Source: Roseateles saccharophilus
GTDB taxonomy: Bacteria > Pseudomonadota > Gammaproteobacteria > Burkholderiales > Burkholderiaceae_C
DNA: 64,000 nt
Reading direction: 5' to 3'
NCBI RefSeq assembly: GCF_004342485.1
Contig: NZ_SMBU01000012.1
Coordinates: 62,001 to 126,000, forward strand
Below, piece after piece: positions 34,229 through 42,050 of the stretch. Position numbers and translations under genes: made by a program. Positions within the stretch are counted from its first letter, which is position 1; each line of letters starts with the position of its first letter. The notes under the pieces were generated by a model. It did not search any database, was not told the DNA's origin, and was given only the letters and a program-made list of their open reading frames with translations.

Positions 34229-36802
34229 ATGGACGTTTCCCGTACCCGCGCGCTGCGCGGCCCGAACATGTGGAGCCGCCACACGGCCATCGAGGCCGTC
34301 GTGCATTGCACCGACGCCGAACGCTCTCTCGAACGCCTGCCCGGCTTCGAGGCCCGCCTGCGCCAGCTCTTCCCCACCATCGGCGAGCTGCGTGCCGACG
34401 CCTCGCTGGCCCAGGTGCTGGAGCAGGCCACGCTGGCCCTGCAGGCCCAGGCCGGCTGCCCGGTCACCTTCAGCCAGACCCACATCACGCCCGAGGCCGG
34501 CACCTACCAGCTCGTCATCGAGTACAGCGAGGAAGACGTCGGCCGCATGGCCTTCGAGCAGGCCCTGAAGCTCGTGCAGGCCGCCCTCACCGGCGGCGAG
34601 TTCGACGACGATGCCGTCATCGCCCAGCTGCGTGAGCTCGACGAGGACATCCGCCTCGGCCCCTCCACCGGCTCCATCGTCAACGCGGCCATCGCCCGCG
34701 GCATTCCCTACCGCCGCCTGACCCAGGGCAGCCTGGTGCAGTTCGGCTGGGGCGCCAAGCAGCGCCGCATCTGGGCCGCCGAGGTGGACGCGACCAGCGC
34801 CGTCAGCGAATCCATCGCCCAGGACAAGGATCTCTGCAAGCGCCTGCTGCAGGCCGCCGGCGTGCCGGTGCCCACCGGCCGGCCGGTCGATTCGCCCGAC
34901 GACGGCTGGGCCGTCGCCGAGGAGATCGGCCTGCCCGTCGTCGTGAAGCCCCAGGACGGCAACCAGGGCAAGGGCGTGACGGTCAACGTGGTCACGCGCG
35001 AGCACTTCGAGATCGCCTACAAGGCCGCCGACGAGATCGGCCCCGTGATGGTCGAGAAGTTCCTGCCGGGCTCGGACTACCGGCTGCTCGTCATCGGCGA
35101 CAAGCTCATCGCCGCCGCGCGCCGCGACCCGCCCCATGTCATCGGCGATGGCGTGCACACGGTCAAGCAGCTGGTCGACAAGGTCAACGCCGACCCGCGC
35201 CGCGGCGACGGCCATGCGACATCCCTCACCAAGATCCGCTTCGACGACATCGCCGTCGCGCGGCTCACGCAGCAGGGCCTCAGCCCCGAATCCGTGCCCG
35301 AGAAGGGCCAGCGCGTCATCCTGCGCAACAACGCCAACCTGTCCACCGGCGGCACGGCCACCGACGTGACCGACGACGTGCACCCCGAGGTGGCCGCCCG
35401 CGCCATCGCGGCGGCCCAGGTCGTGGGCCTGCATGTCTGCGGCGTGGACGTGGTGGCCGAGAGCGTGCTGCGCCCGCTGGAGGAGATCAACGGCGGCATC
35501 GTCGAGGTCAATGCCGCGCCGGGCCTGCGCATGCACCTGAGCCCCAGCTTCGGCAAGGGCCGCAACGTCGGCGAGGCCATCGTCGGCCATCTGTTCGGCA
35601 GCACGCAGAAGTCCGGCAGCGCGGCGGAGGATGGCCGCATCCCGGTCGTCGCCGTCACCGGCACCAACGGCAAGACCACGGTCACGCGCCTGATCGCCCA
35701 TCTGTTCGCCAGCTGCGGCCTGAAGGTCGGCATGACCAACACCGACGGCGTCTATGTGGACGGCCGCCAGATCGACAGCGGCGACTGCTCCGGCCCCAAG
35801 AGCGCCCGCAATGTGCTGATGCACCCGGACGTGGAAGCCGCCGTGCTGGAGACCGCCCGCGGCGGCATCCTGCGCGAGGGCCTGGGCTTCGACCGCTGCC
35901 AGGTCGCCGTCGTCACCAACGTCGGCGCGGGCGACCATCTGGGCATGAACTTCCTGCACACCGCGGAAGACCTGGTGCTGGTCAAGCGCGTCATCGTGCA
36001 GAACGTGGCGCCCAACGGCTATGCGGTGCTGAACGCGACCGACCCGCTGACCGCGCAGATGGCCGCCGTCTGCCCCGGCCAGGCCATCTATTTCGCGGCT
36101 GACCGCCACCACCCGCTGATGGCCACGCACCGCGCCCAGGGCAAGCGCTGCGTCTATGTGGACGGCGACCAGCTCGTCGCGGCCCAAGGCGTCTGGCGCG
36201 AGAGCATCCCGCTGCGCGACATCCCGCTGACGCGCGGCGGCCTGATCGGCTTCCAGGTCGAGAACGCGATGGCCGCCGTGGCCGCCGCCTGGGGCGTGGG
36301 CCTGGACTGGGACACCATCCGCCGCGGCGTGGGCAGCTTCGCCAACGACGCCGACAACGCGCCGGGCCGCTTCAACGTGATGGACTACAAGGGCGCCACC
36401 GTCATTGCCGACTACGGGCATAACGGCGATGCGATGAAGGCCCTGGTGGGCGCGGTGGCCGCGCTGCCGGCCAACAAGCGCAGCGTCGTCATCAGTGGCG
36501 CGGGCGACCGCCGCGACGAGGACATCCGCGTGCAGACCGAGATCCTCGGCGCCGCCTTCGACGAGGTCATCCTCTACGAAGACGCCTGCCAGCGCGGCCG
36601 CGCGGCCGGCGAGGTCGTCGCGCTGCTGCGCCAGGGCCTGCAGGGCGCCTCGCGCACTCGGCACATCGAGGAGATCGTCGGCGAGTTCATCGCCATCGAC
36701 CGGGCGCTCGCGCGCCTGCAGCCGGGCGACCTGTGCCTGGTGCTGGTCGACCAGGTGGAGGAGGCGCTGGCGCATCTGGCCAGGCGCATCGCCGAAGGCT
36801 GA
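34229..36802 (+). CDS. cphA: cyanophycin synthetase
   Basis: 857 residues, full length. Three domains: N-terminal (to ~160), ATP-grasp (~200-470; VVVKPQDGNQGKGVTVN, EVNAAPGLRMH), which adds aspartate, and Mur-ligase-like (~475-857) with intact P-loop VTGTNGKTT at 476-484, ETARGGILREGLGFD, VTNVGAGDHLG and YGHNGDA, which attaches arginine to the aspartate side chains. It makes the nitrogen-storage polymer multi-L-arginyl-poly-L-aspartate. Twelve bases after the paralogue gene; no cyanophycinase gene is visible in the window. Confidence 0.95.
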   Translation: MDVSRTRALRGPNMWSRHTAIEAVVHCTDAERSLERLPGFEARLRQLFPTIGELRADASLAQVLEQATLALQAQAGCPVTFSQTHITPEAGTYQLVIEYSEEDVGRMAFEQALKLVQAALTGGEFDDDAVIAQLRELDEDIRLGPSTGSIVNAAIARGIPYRRLTQGSLVQFGWGAKQRRIWAAEVDATSAVSESIAQDKDLCKRLLQAAGVPVPTGRPVDSPDDGWAVAEEIGLPVVVKPQDGNQGKGVTVNVVTREHFEIAYKAADEIGPVMVEKFLPGSDYRLLVIGDKLIAAARRDPPHVIGDGVHTVKQLVDKVNADPRRGDGHATSLTKIRFDDIAVARLTQQGLSPESVPEKGQRVILRNNANLSTGGTATDVTDDVHPEVAARAIAAAQVVGLHVCGVDVVAESVLRPLEEINGGIVEVNAAPGLRMHLSPSFGKGRNVGEAIVGHLFGSTQKSGSAAEDGRIPVVAVTGTNGKTTVTRLIAHLFASCGLKVGMTNTDGVYVDGRQIDSGDCSGPKSARNVLMHPDVEAAVLETARGGILREGLGFDRCQVAVVTNVGAGDHLGMNFLHTAEDLVLVKRVIVQNVAPNGYAVLNATDPLTAQMAAVCPGQAIYFAADRHHPLMATHRAQGKRCVYVDGDQLVAAQGVWRESIPLRDIPLTRGGLIGFQVENAMAAVAAAWGVGLDWDTIRRGVGSFANDADNAPGRFNVMDYKGATVIADYGHNGDAMKALVGAVAALPANKRSVVISGAGDRRDEDIRVQTEILGAAFDEVILYEDACQRGRAAGEVVALLRQGLQGASRTRHIEEIVGEFIAIDRALARLQPGDLCLVLVDQVEEALAHLARRIAEG

Positions 36803-36821
36803 GGCCCGAGGCAGCGCAGCC

Positions 36822-37550
36822 CTAACGGTATCTGGCGAGGATGCGGGTCAGCTCGCCCTCGGCCACCAGGCCGTCGATCGCGCTGTTCAGCGCCGGCAGG
36901 CCGACCGGGCTGGCGGGCCCGAGCGCGCACTGGGCCAGCACCCTGGACACGACCACGGGCGGATGCAGCACGAGGCGGAAATGCCCGATGCGCTGCTGGT
37001 ACTCCAGCATGCGCCGGCCGATCAGCGCATGCTGCACGCGGCCGGCCTGGAGCTTGTGCAGGTTGGTGACGGCGTTGGGCGCGTCGTCGCGCACGAAGCC
37101 ACCATGCAGCACCTCATCCATCTCCGGGTAGACATGGCCCAGCACCGTGCCCACCGGCTGGCCGGCCAGATCGGCCAGGCCGCGCGGCGCGGGCGCGCTG
37201 GCCGAGGTCACGAGCAGGGACTCGTCGGGGATGAAGGCATGACTCCAGCCGAAGGGCCCGGGCAGCCAGTCGCGCTGATAGCCGCAGACCATGTCGGCCT
37301 CGCCGCGCGCCAGGGCCTGGGCCATGCGCTTGCGCGACATGGTGCGCAACTGCAGGTCGCGGCCCAGCCGGCGAGCCAGCGCCGCGCCCAGGTCGGCACG
37401 GACGCCCTCGACGACACGGCCGTTCTCGATGCGCGCATGGGGCATCAACGCCCCGGTGTCCTCGAGCATGACGAGGGGCTTGGCCGACGCGGCGGCGCAG
37501 AAGCCGGCGACCACCGATGCGAGCAGGGCCCACCAAGGTCTCGTGTCCAT
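36822..37550 (-). CDS. periplasmic substrate-binding protein, SBP_bac_3 type
   Basis: 242 residues from ATG 37550. A signal peptide (WWALLASVVAGFCAAASA) is followed by a small two-lobed binding domain: RVVEGVRADLGAALARRLGRDLQL, ALARGEADMVCGYQRDW, GQPVGTVLGHVYPEMDE and LNSAIDGLVAEGELTRILARYR, the usual ending of family-3 amino-acid binding proteins. No permease or ATPase lies next to it, so it may act alone or in sensing. It converges with cphA, 19 bases apart. Confidence 0.8.
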   Translation of the reverse strand: MDTRPWWALLASVVAGFCAAASAKPLVMLEDTGALMPHARIENGRVVEGVRADLGAALARRLGRDLQLRTMSRKRMAQALARGEADMVCGYQRDWLPGPFGWSHAFIPDESLLVTSASAPAPRGLADLAGQPVGTVLGHVYPEMDEVLHGGFVRDDAPNAVTNLHKLQAGRVQHALIGRRMLEYQQRIGHFRLVLHPPVVVSRVLAQCALGPASPVGLPALNSAIDGLVAEGELTRILARYR

Positions 37551-37679
37551 GGCTGGCGATGATGCCGCTGGTTGCGCCGGCCAGCGCAACCAGCGCGCAC
37601 CCGCCGCCACGGATTGCGCGCCGGATTGCTCACCGGCGGGCCCTAGACTGCCGGCTCGCCTTTGCTGGAGCCGCCCGCA

Positions 37680-38150
37680 ATGAAGCCCTGTCCGGTGCTC
37701 TCCATCGCCCTCGCGCTGGCCTTGGGCCTCCCGGTGCCGGCCCGGGCCCAGTCGGCGCCCGGCCAGGGCGGGCCGACCGTGATCCGCGCCCGCGACGATG
37801 CGCTCTACCGCGAGCTCGGCGGCCAGGAGGCCATCCGGCGCTTCACCGACGACTTCTACGACCGCATGCTGAAGGACGCGCGCATCGCGCATTTCTTCGA
37901 CGGCATCAACGCCGCCTATCTGAAGGGCGCGCTGGCCGACTACTTCTGCGTGAGCGCCGGCGGCCCCTGCGACTACGACGGCGTCAGCATGCACAACGCC
38001 CACGCCGGCCTGGGCATCACCAAGGGCGATTTCGACGCACTGGTCGAGGACCTGCAGCAGGCGATGGATGCCGCCGGCCTGCCCTTCGCGACGCAGAACC
38101 GGCTGCTCGCGCGGCTCGCCTTCCACCACCGCGACATCGTCACGCGGTGA
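37680..38150 (+). CDS. exported group-I truncated haemoglobin
   Basis: 156 residues. The N-terminus is a signal peptide (MKPCPVLSIALALALGLPVPARAQS). The globin part starts DDALYRELGGQEAIRRFTDDFYDRML and contains KDARIAHFFDG and SMHNAHAGLGIT, whose histidine is the expected haem ligand in the F helix (proximal His), with the B10/E7 pocket positions Tyr-Phe. Truncated globins bind O2 or NO; export to the periplasm is unusual. GGAG lies about ten bases upstream of ATG 37680. Divergent from the binding-protein gene. Confidence 0.82.
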   Translation: MKPCPVLSIALALALGLPVPARAQSAPGQGGPTVIRARDDALYRELGGQEAIRRFTDDFYDRMLKDARIAHFFDGINAAYLKGALADYFCVSAGGPCDYDGVSMHNAHAGLGITKGDFDALVEDLQQAMDAAGLPFATQNRLLARLAFHHRDIVTR

Positions 38151-38311
38151 GCCGGCCGGCCCCGGCTTCATCCAGGCCCACGCCATAATCCGCGCAGACA
38201 GCGCCGGGCCGCGAGGCCAGGCCGGGGACACGCCGGACACCCACGCAGCCGGCCCAGCCCCGCACCCGCCAGCGGCACCTGCCGTCACCCCCTTTTCACC
38301 AGGCCGCCGCA

Positions 38312-39754
38312 ATGCGTTCAATTGCCGACTTCACCCGCCGTCTGCCGCCCTGGTGGCCGCTCGCCCTGCTCGCGCTGTGGCTCGTCGCCGTGGCCGGCTG
38401 GCGCCCCGTCGCCCTGCCCGACGAGGGCCGCTACGGCGGCGTGGCCTACGAGATGCTGCGCAGCGGCGACGGGCTGACGCCCACCCTCTTAGGCCTGCCC
38501 TATTTCCACAAGCCGCCGCTGATGTACTGGATCGACATGGCGGCCCTGAGCCTGCTCGGCCCGACGGCGCTGGCGCTGCGCGTGGCGCCGCTGCTGGGCG
38601 CCTGGGTGATGGGCCTGGCGCTGTGGATCGAGGCCGGCACGCGCTATGGCCGCGACGGCGCCCGGCAGGCCCTGGCCCTGCTGGCCGTGCTGCCGCTGTT
38701 CTACCTCGGCGGCCAGTACGCCAACCACGACATGCTGGTGGCCGGCTGGATCTCGCTGGCCGTCGTCGCGGCGCGGCGCGCGCTGGCGCCCGGGCAGCGC
38801 AGCCTCGCCTGGCTGTGCACGGCCTGGGCCGCGATGGCGCTGGCCCTGCTGTCCAAGGGCCTGATCGGCGTCGTGCTGCCCGGCCTCATCGTGCTCCCCT
38901 GGCTGCTGCTGAACCGGCGCTGGGCCGACCTGCGCTTCGCGCTGCACCCACTGGCGCTCGCCGTCTTCGCGGCCATCGCGCTGCCCTGGATGCTGGTCAT
39001 GCAGCAGCGCTTCCCCGGCTTCTTCGACTACTTCATCATCGAGCAGCATTTCGCCCGTTACACCCAGGCGCGCTTCAACAATGCCCAGCCCTGGTGGTTC
39101 TTCCTCGCCGTGCTGCCGCTGGGCACGCTGCCGCTGAGCCTGCGGCTGCCCGGTGCGCTGCGCCGCATGGGCTTCGATCTCTGGTGGGTCATCGTCATCC
39201 TGGCCTTCTTCTCGATGCCGCGCTCCAAGCTGGTCGGCTATGTGCTGCCGGCGCTGCTGCCGCTGGCGCTGCTGCTGTTCGAGGCCTGGCGCGAGCGGCG
39301 CGGCGCGCGAGCGGCCTGGATCGTCGGCGCGCTGATCTGCGTGCTCACGGTGCCGGCCGTCGTGTACTGGGGCAGGCCCGACCACAGCGACATCGGCGCC
39401 GCACTGCGCGAGCGCCTGGCGCCCGGCGACCGCGTGCTGCTGACCGGCGGCTCCTTCTTCGACCTGCGCTTCCAGGCCCGCCTAGATGCACCGCCCGCCG
39501 TGCTGGACGACTGGGACGCGCTGCGCACCCGGGGCGGCGACAGCTGGCGGCAGGAGCTGCTGGACGCGGCCCGCTTCGACCCCGTGCGTGGCGATCAGGT
39601 GCTGTGGACGCCGGCCCGCCTGGCCCGCGAGCGCTGCCGGCCGGGCCGCATCTGGCTCGTCGCCGCACCGACCGACGCCCTGCCCGACGCGCGGCCCGTG
39701 TTCACCGGTCGCCGCGCCACGCTGTTCGAGCTGCCGCCCGCCACCTGCCCATGA
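38312..39754 (+). CDS. ArnT-like glycosyltransferase (GT83/PMT superfamily)
   Basis: 480 residues with about ten hydrophobic helices. The first periplasmic loop has the family motif LPDEGRYGGVAYEMLRSGDG and YFHKPPLMYW, with the catalytic Asp-Glu; RSKLVGYVLPALLPLALL follows further on. Such enzymes move a sugar from an undecaprenyl-phosphate carrier to lipid A or another envelope acceptor. It is shorter than E. coli ArnT (about 550). The stop overlaps gtrA by four bases. Substrate unknown. Confidence 0.85.
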   Translation: MRSIADFTRRLPPWWPLALLALWLVAVAGWRPVALPDEGRYGGVAYEMLRSGDGLTPTLLGLPYFHKPPLMYWIDMAALSLLGPTALALRVAPLLGAWVMGLALWIEAGTRYGRDGARQALALLAVLPLFYLGGQYANHDMLVAGWISLAVVAARRALAPGQRSLAWLCTAWAAMALALLSKGLIGVVLPGLIVLPWLLLNRRWADLRFALHPLALAVFAAIALPWMLVMQQRFPGFFDYFIIEQHFARYTQARFNNAQPWWFFLAVLPLGTLPLSLRLPGALRRMGFDLWWVIVILAFFSMPRSKLVGYVLPALLPLALLLFEAWRERRGARAAWIVGALICVLTVPAVVYWGRPDHSDIGAALRERLAPGDRVLLTGGSFFDLRFQARLDAPPAVLDDWDALRTRGGDSWRQELLDAARFDPVRGDQVLWTPARLARERCRPGRIWLVAAPTDALPDARPVFTGRRATLFELPPATCP

Positions 39755-40119
39755 AGCGGCTGGCGCGCTACGCCAGCGTCGGCGTCGGCGCCACGGCGGC
39801 GCATTACGCGCTGCTGGTGCTGGTGGTCGAGGCCTGGCACTGGCCGGCCTGGCTGGGCTCGGGTGCCGGCGCGCTGCTCGGCGCCCAGATCGCCTTCTGG
39901 GCCAACCGGCGCTACACCTTCGACCATCGCGGCCCCTGGTGGCCGGCCTGGTGCCGCTTCCACGCCACCGCCGGCGCGGGCGCGCTGTTGGGCATGCTGC
40001 TGGTCGAGCTCGGCGTGCGCGCCGGCCTGCACTATCTGCTGGCCCAGGCGGCGGCGACCGTCATCGTCATGCTGATCAGCTTCGCCGCAAACCGGGCCTG
40101 GACTTTCAGACACCGCTGA
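39751..40119 (+). CDS. GtrA-family membrane protein (lipid-sugar flippase-like)
   Basis: 122 residues with four predicted helices (about 8-26, 34-50, 70-88, 95-112), the motifs RYASVGVGATAAHYALL, FWANRRYTFDHRG and the repeat FAANRAWTFRH being typical of GtrA. Members are thought to flip polyprenyl-phosphate sugars. Coupled (ATGA) to the ArnT-like gene. It converges on the deacetylase gene and overlaps its end by 14 bases. Confidence 0.85.
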   Translation: MKRLARYASVGVGATAAHYALLVLVVEAWHWPAWLGSGAGALLGAQIAFWANRRYTFDHRGPWWPAWCRFHATAGAGALLGMLLVELGVRAGLHYLLAQAAATVIVMLISFAANRAWTFRHR

Positions 40120-40897
40120 GGGTGACGCCGAACTCGGCCAGGTCCGCCGCAAAGGCCTCGCTGGCCAGATAGGCCATCTCCCTGACCCGCGCCGCGCCTA
40201 TCGCGTCGCCGGCATCGGGCCCGCCCTGCGCCGGGTGGCAGAACAGCAGGGCGCCATCGGGCGCGCTGCCCAGCCAGCCACGCATCAGCGCGCGATAGTC
40301 GGCCTGCGGGTCGAAGCCATAGACGCCCACCAGGGCCGGCGCGGCGCGCAGGCCGCGGGCGCGCATCTCGGCGACCAGCGCTCGGCCGCCGCAGGCTTCG
40401 ATGACACGGCGCTTGAACGCGAAGCCCGGGCCCGGCAGCCGGCCGGTGTTGCGCAACGGCACGCCCAGCCGGGCTGCCGCCTCCAGCACGAAGGGGCGCA
40501 CACCCGGCAGCGCATGCACATGCTGGCGGCCGTCGATGAAGGCCGGCGCGCGCCCCGTGACGTCGATGAAGCGCTGCAGCTGGGCCTCGAACTCGCCGGC
40601 CAGCGCGCCCGGCAGCCGGCCGAGGAAGGCCTGGGCGATGACGGCGCCGAGGGAGGGGAAGCGCGGCCAGTGGCGGCGCAGCTCGGCGCTGAGCGGCTCA
40701 CCCTCGGTCAGGTTGAAGTGCAGGCCGGTGATGTCGGCGCCGACCTCGCGCAGCGCCGGCCCGGCCTGGGCCCAGCGCAGCGCCGTGACCAGGGCGCTCA
40801 GCGCCGTGATGCGGCCCTGCCCGACCAGCGCGAGGATGCCGCGGTCGACGGCCGGGCCGAGGCCGTAGTCGTCGGCGCAGACGGCCAGCCGCTTCAC
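40106..40897 (-). CDS. ChbG/YdjC-family deacetylase (HpnK-like)
   Basis: 263 residues. Metal-binding Asp-Asp in the N-terminal LAVCADDYGLG, the histidine in ITGLHFNLTEG and the second His pair in DGRQHVHALPG are YdjC/ChbG hallmarks; LLFCHPAQGGPD is the C-terminal catalytic region. These proteins deacetylate sugars, for example chito-oligosaccharides, or act in hopanoid glycan modification. The start is the GTG at 40897, overlapping the GT2 stop by four bases. In context it would trim a lipid-linked amino sugar. Confidence 0.82.
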   Translation of the reverse strand: MKRLAVCADDYGLGPAVDRGILALVGQGRITALSALVTALRWAQAGPALREVGADITGLHFNLTEGEPLSAELRRHWPRFPSLGAVIAQAFLGRLPGALAGEFEAQLQRFIDVTGRAPAFIDGRQHVHALPGVRPFVLEAAARLGVPLRNTGRLPGPGFAFKRRVIEACGGRALVAEMRARGLRAAPALVGVYGFDPQADYRALMRGWLGSAPDGALLFCHPAQGGPDAGDAIGAARVREMAYLASEAFAADLAEFGVTLSGV

Positions 40898-41850
40898 CGC
40901 GGCTCGCCGGTGTCGTGGGCGACGACGTAGACGGGCCGCTGCTTGACCTCGTCGAAGATGCGGCCGACGTACTCGCCGATGATGCCGATGGACAGCATCT
41001 GGATGCCGCCGAAGAACATCAGCCCGACGACCATCGTCGCCCAGCCGGGGATCTGGTCGCCGAAGATCAGGTGCTCGACAACGATCCAGGCGCCATAGCC
41101 CAGGCCGCACAGGGCCACCAGCGCGCCCAGGCCGCTCCAGATGCGCAGCGGCAGGTTGCTGAAGGCGGTGACGCCGGTCAGCGCCAGGCGGATCAGGCGG
41201 CGCATCGAGAAGCTGCTGCTGCCGGCGGTGCGGGCCCGCGGCGTGTAGGGCAGGAATTCGGTGCGGAAACCCACCCAGGCGTACAGGCCCTTCATGAAGC
41301 GGTTGCGCTCGGGCAGCGCGTTCAGGGCCGCGACGACGCGCCGGTCCAGCAGCCGGAAGTCGCCCGCGTCGGGCGGGATCTGCAGCTGCGAGGACGCGTT
41401 GACGATGCGGTAGAACAGGCTGGTGCCGAGGCGCTTGAGCGCGCCTTCCTCGTCGCGGCTGGCGCGCACCGCGCAGACCGTGTCGGCGCCGCGCTGCCAG
41501 GCCGCGTCCATCTGTGCGATCAGCTCGGGCGCATGCTGGCCGTCGGCATCCATCAGCAGCACGCGATCGGCATCGGCAACGGCCAGGCCCGCGGTCAGCG
41601 CGGCCTCCTTGCCGAAGTTGCGCGACAGGCGCAGATAGCGGATGGGCACGCCCGCGGTGATGGCCTGCTGCACGACGGCAGGCGTCGCGTCGGCGCTGCC
41701 GTCGTCCACGATGATGAGGCGCCAGCGCGCCGACAGCGGCTCCAGCATCTGGGCGAGCATGGGCAGCAGCTGCGGCAGCGAGGCCGCCTCGTTGTAGGCG
41801 GGCAGCACCACGTCGAGGCTGGCGCGGGCAGGGCGGGGTTCGGTATTCAT
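40894..41850 (-). CDS. GT2 polyprenyl-phosphate sugar transferase (ArnC/GtrB/DPM1-like)
   Basis: 318 residues. A cytosolic GT2 domain: VVLPAYNEAASLPQLLP, LIIVDDGSADATP and the metal motif LMDADGQHAP; two C-terminal helices (about 235-255 and 270-292) anchor it, as in GtrB and ArnC. It would load a sugar onto undecaprenyl phosphate. With the neighbouring GtrA-, ArnT- and YdjC-like genes it forms a complete lipid-linked modification route. ATG 41850; the 197 bases upstream hold the intergenic repeat. Confidence 0.88.
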   Translation of the reverse strand: MNTEPRPARASLDVVLPAYNEAASLPQLLPMLAQMLEPLSARWRLIIVDDGSADATPAVVQQAITAGVPIRYLRLSRNFGKEAALTAGLAVADADRVLLMDADGQHAPELIAQMDAAWQRGADTVCAVRASRDEEGALKRLGTSLFYRIVNASSQLQIPPDAGDFRLLDRRVVAALNALPERNRFMKGLYAWVGFRTEFLPYTPRARTAGSSSFSMRRLIRLALTGVTAFSNLPLRIWSGLGALVALCGLGYGAWIVVEHLIFGDQIPGWATMVVGLMFFGGIQMLSIGIIGEYVGRIFDEVKQRPVYVVAHDTGEPR

Positions 41851-41894
41851 TTCCGCATTGTCGATGCGCCTAGCCGCTTGCGGCAGGCGCTTCC

Positions 41895-42050
41895 TCCAGC
41901 GACTGCCGCGGAACCGGCTTTGCCGGGCCGCTGGCAGTGCCCCCTTGAGGGGACTGAGGCCGGACACAAAGGGTCCTGAGGACTCTTTGTGCCTGCCGAA
42001 GGCCAAGGCCTCTGGCCTTGGCACGGCAAAGCCCGGTAGGGGGTGGGTCA
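41895..42050 (-). repeat. intergenic repeat, copy 1, starting at the pyk stop codon
   Basis: Shares with 56356-56443 the block CCAGCGACTGCCGCGGAACC (one or two substitutions), GGCTTTGCCGGGCCGCTGGC, AGTGCCCCCTTGAGGGG, and at the other end GGGGGTGGG plus the neighbouring stop codon. Between these it has an insert of about 80 bases with a perfect hairpin GCCAAGGCC-TCT-GGCCTTGGC (42002-42022) and ACAAAGGGTCCTGAGGACTC. It lies directly behind pyk and probably forms the transcript end. No gene is in 41851-42047. Confidence 0.75.

Noticed and set aside
31964-36775. A 1603-codon open frame on the minus strand
   Set aside because: It lies entirely antisense to the two cyanophycin synthetase genes, whose translations are unmistakable. 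Its product is low-complexity (His, Gln, Val, Ala, Asp), the pattern produced by the complement of GC-rich codons.
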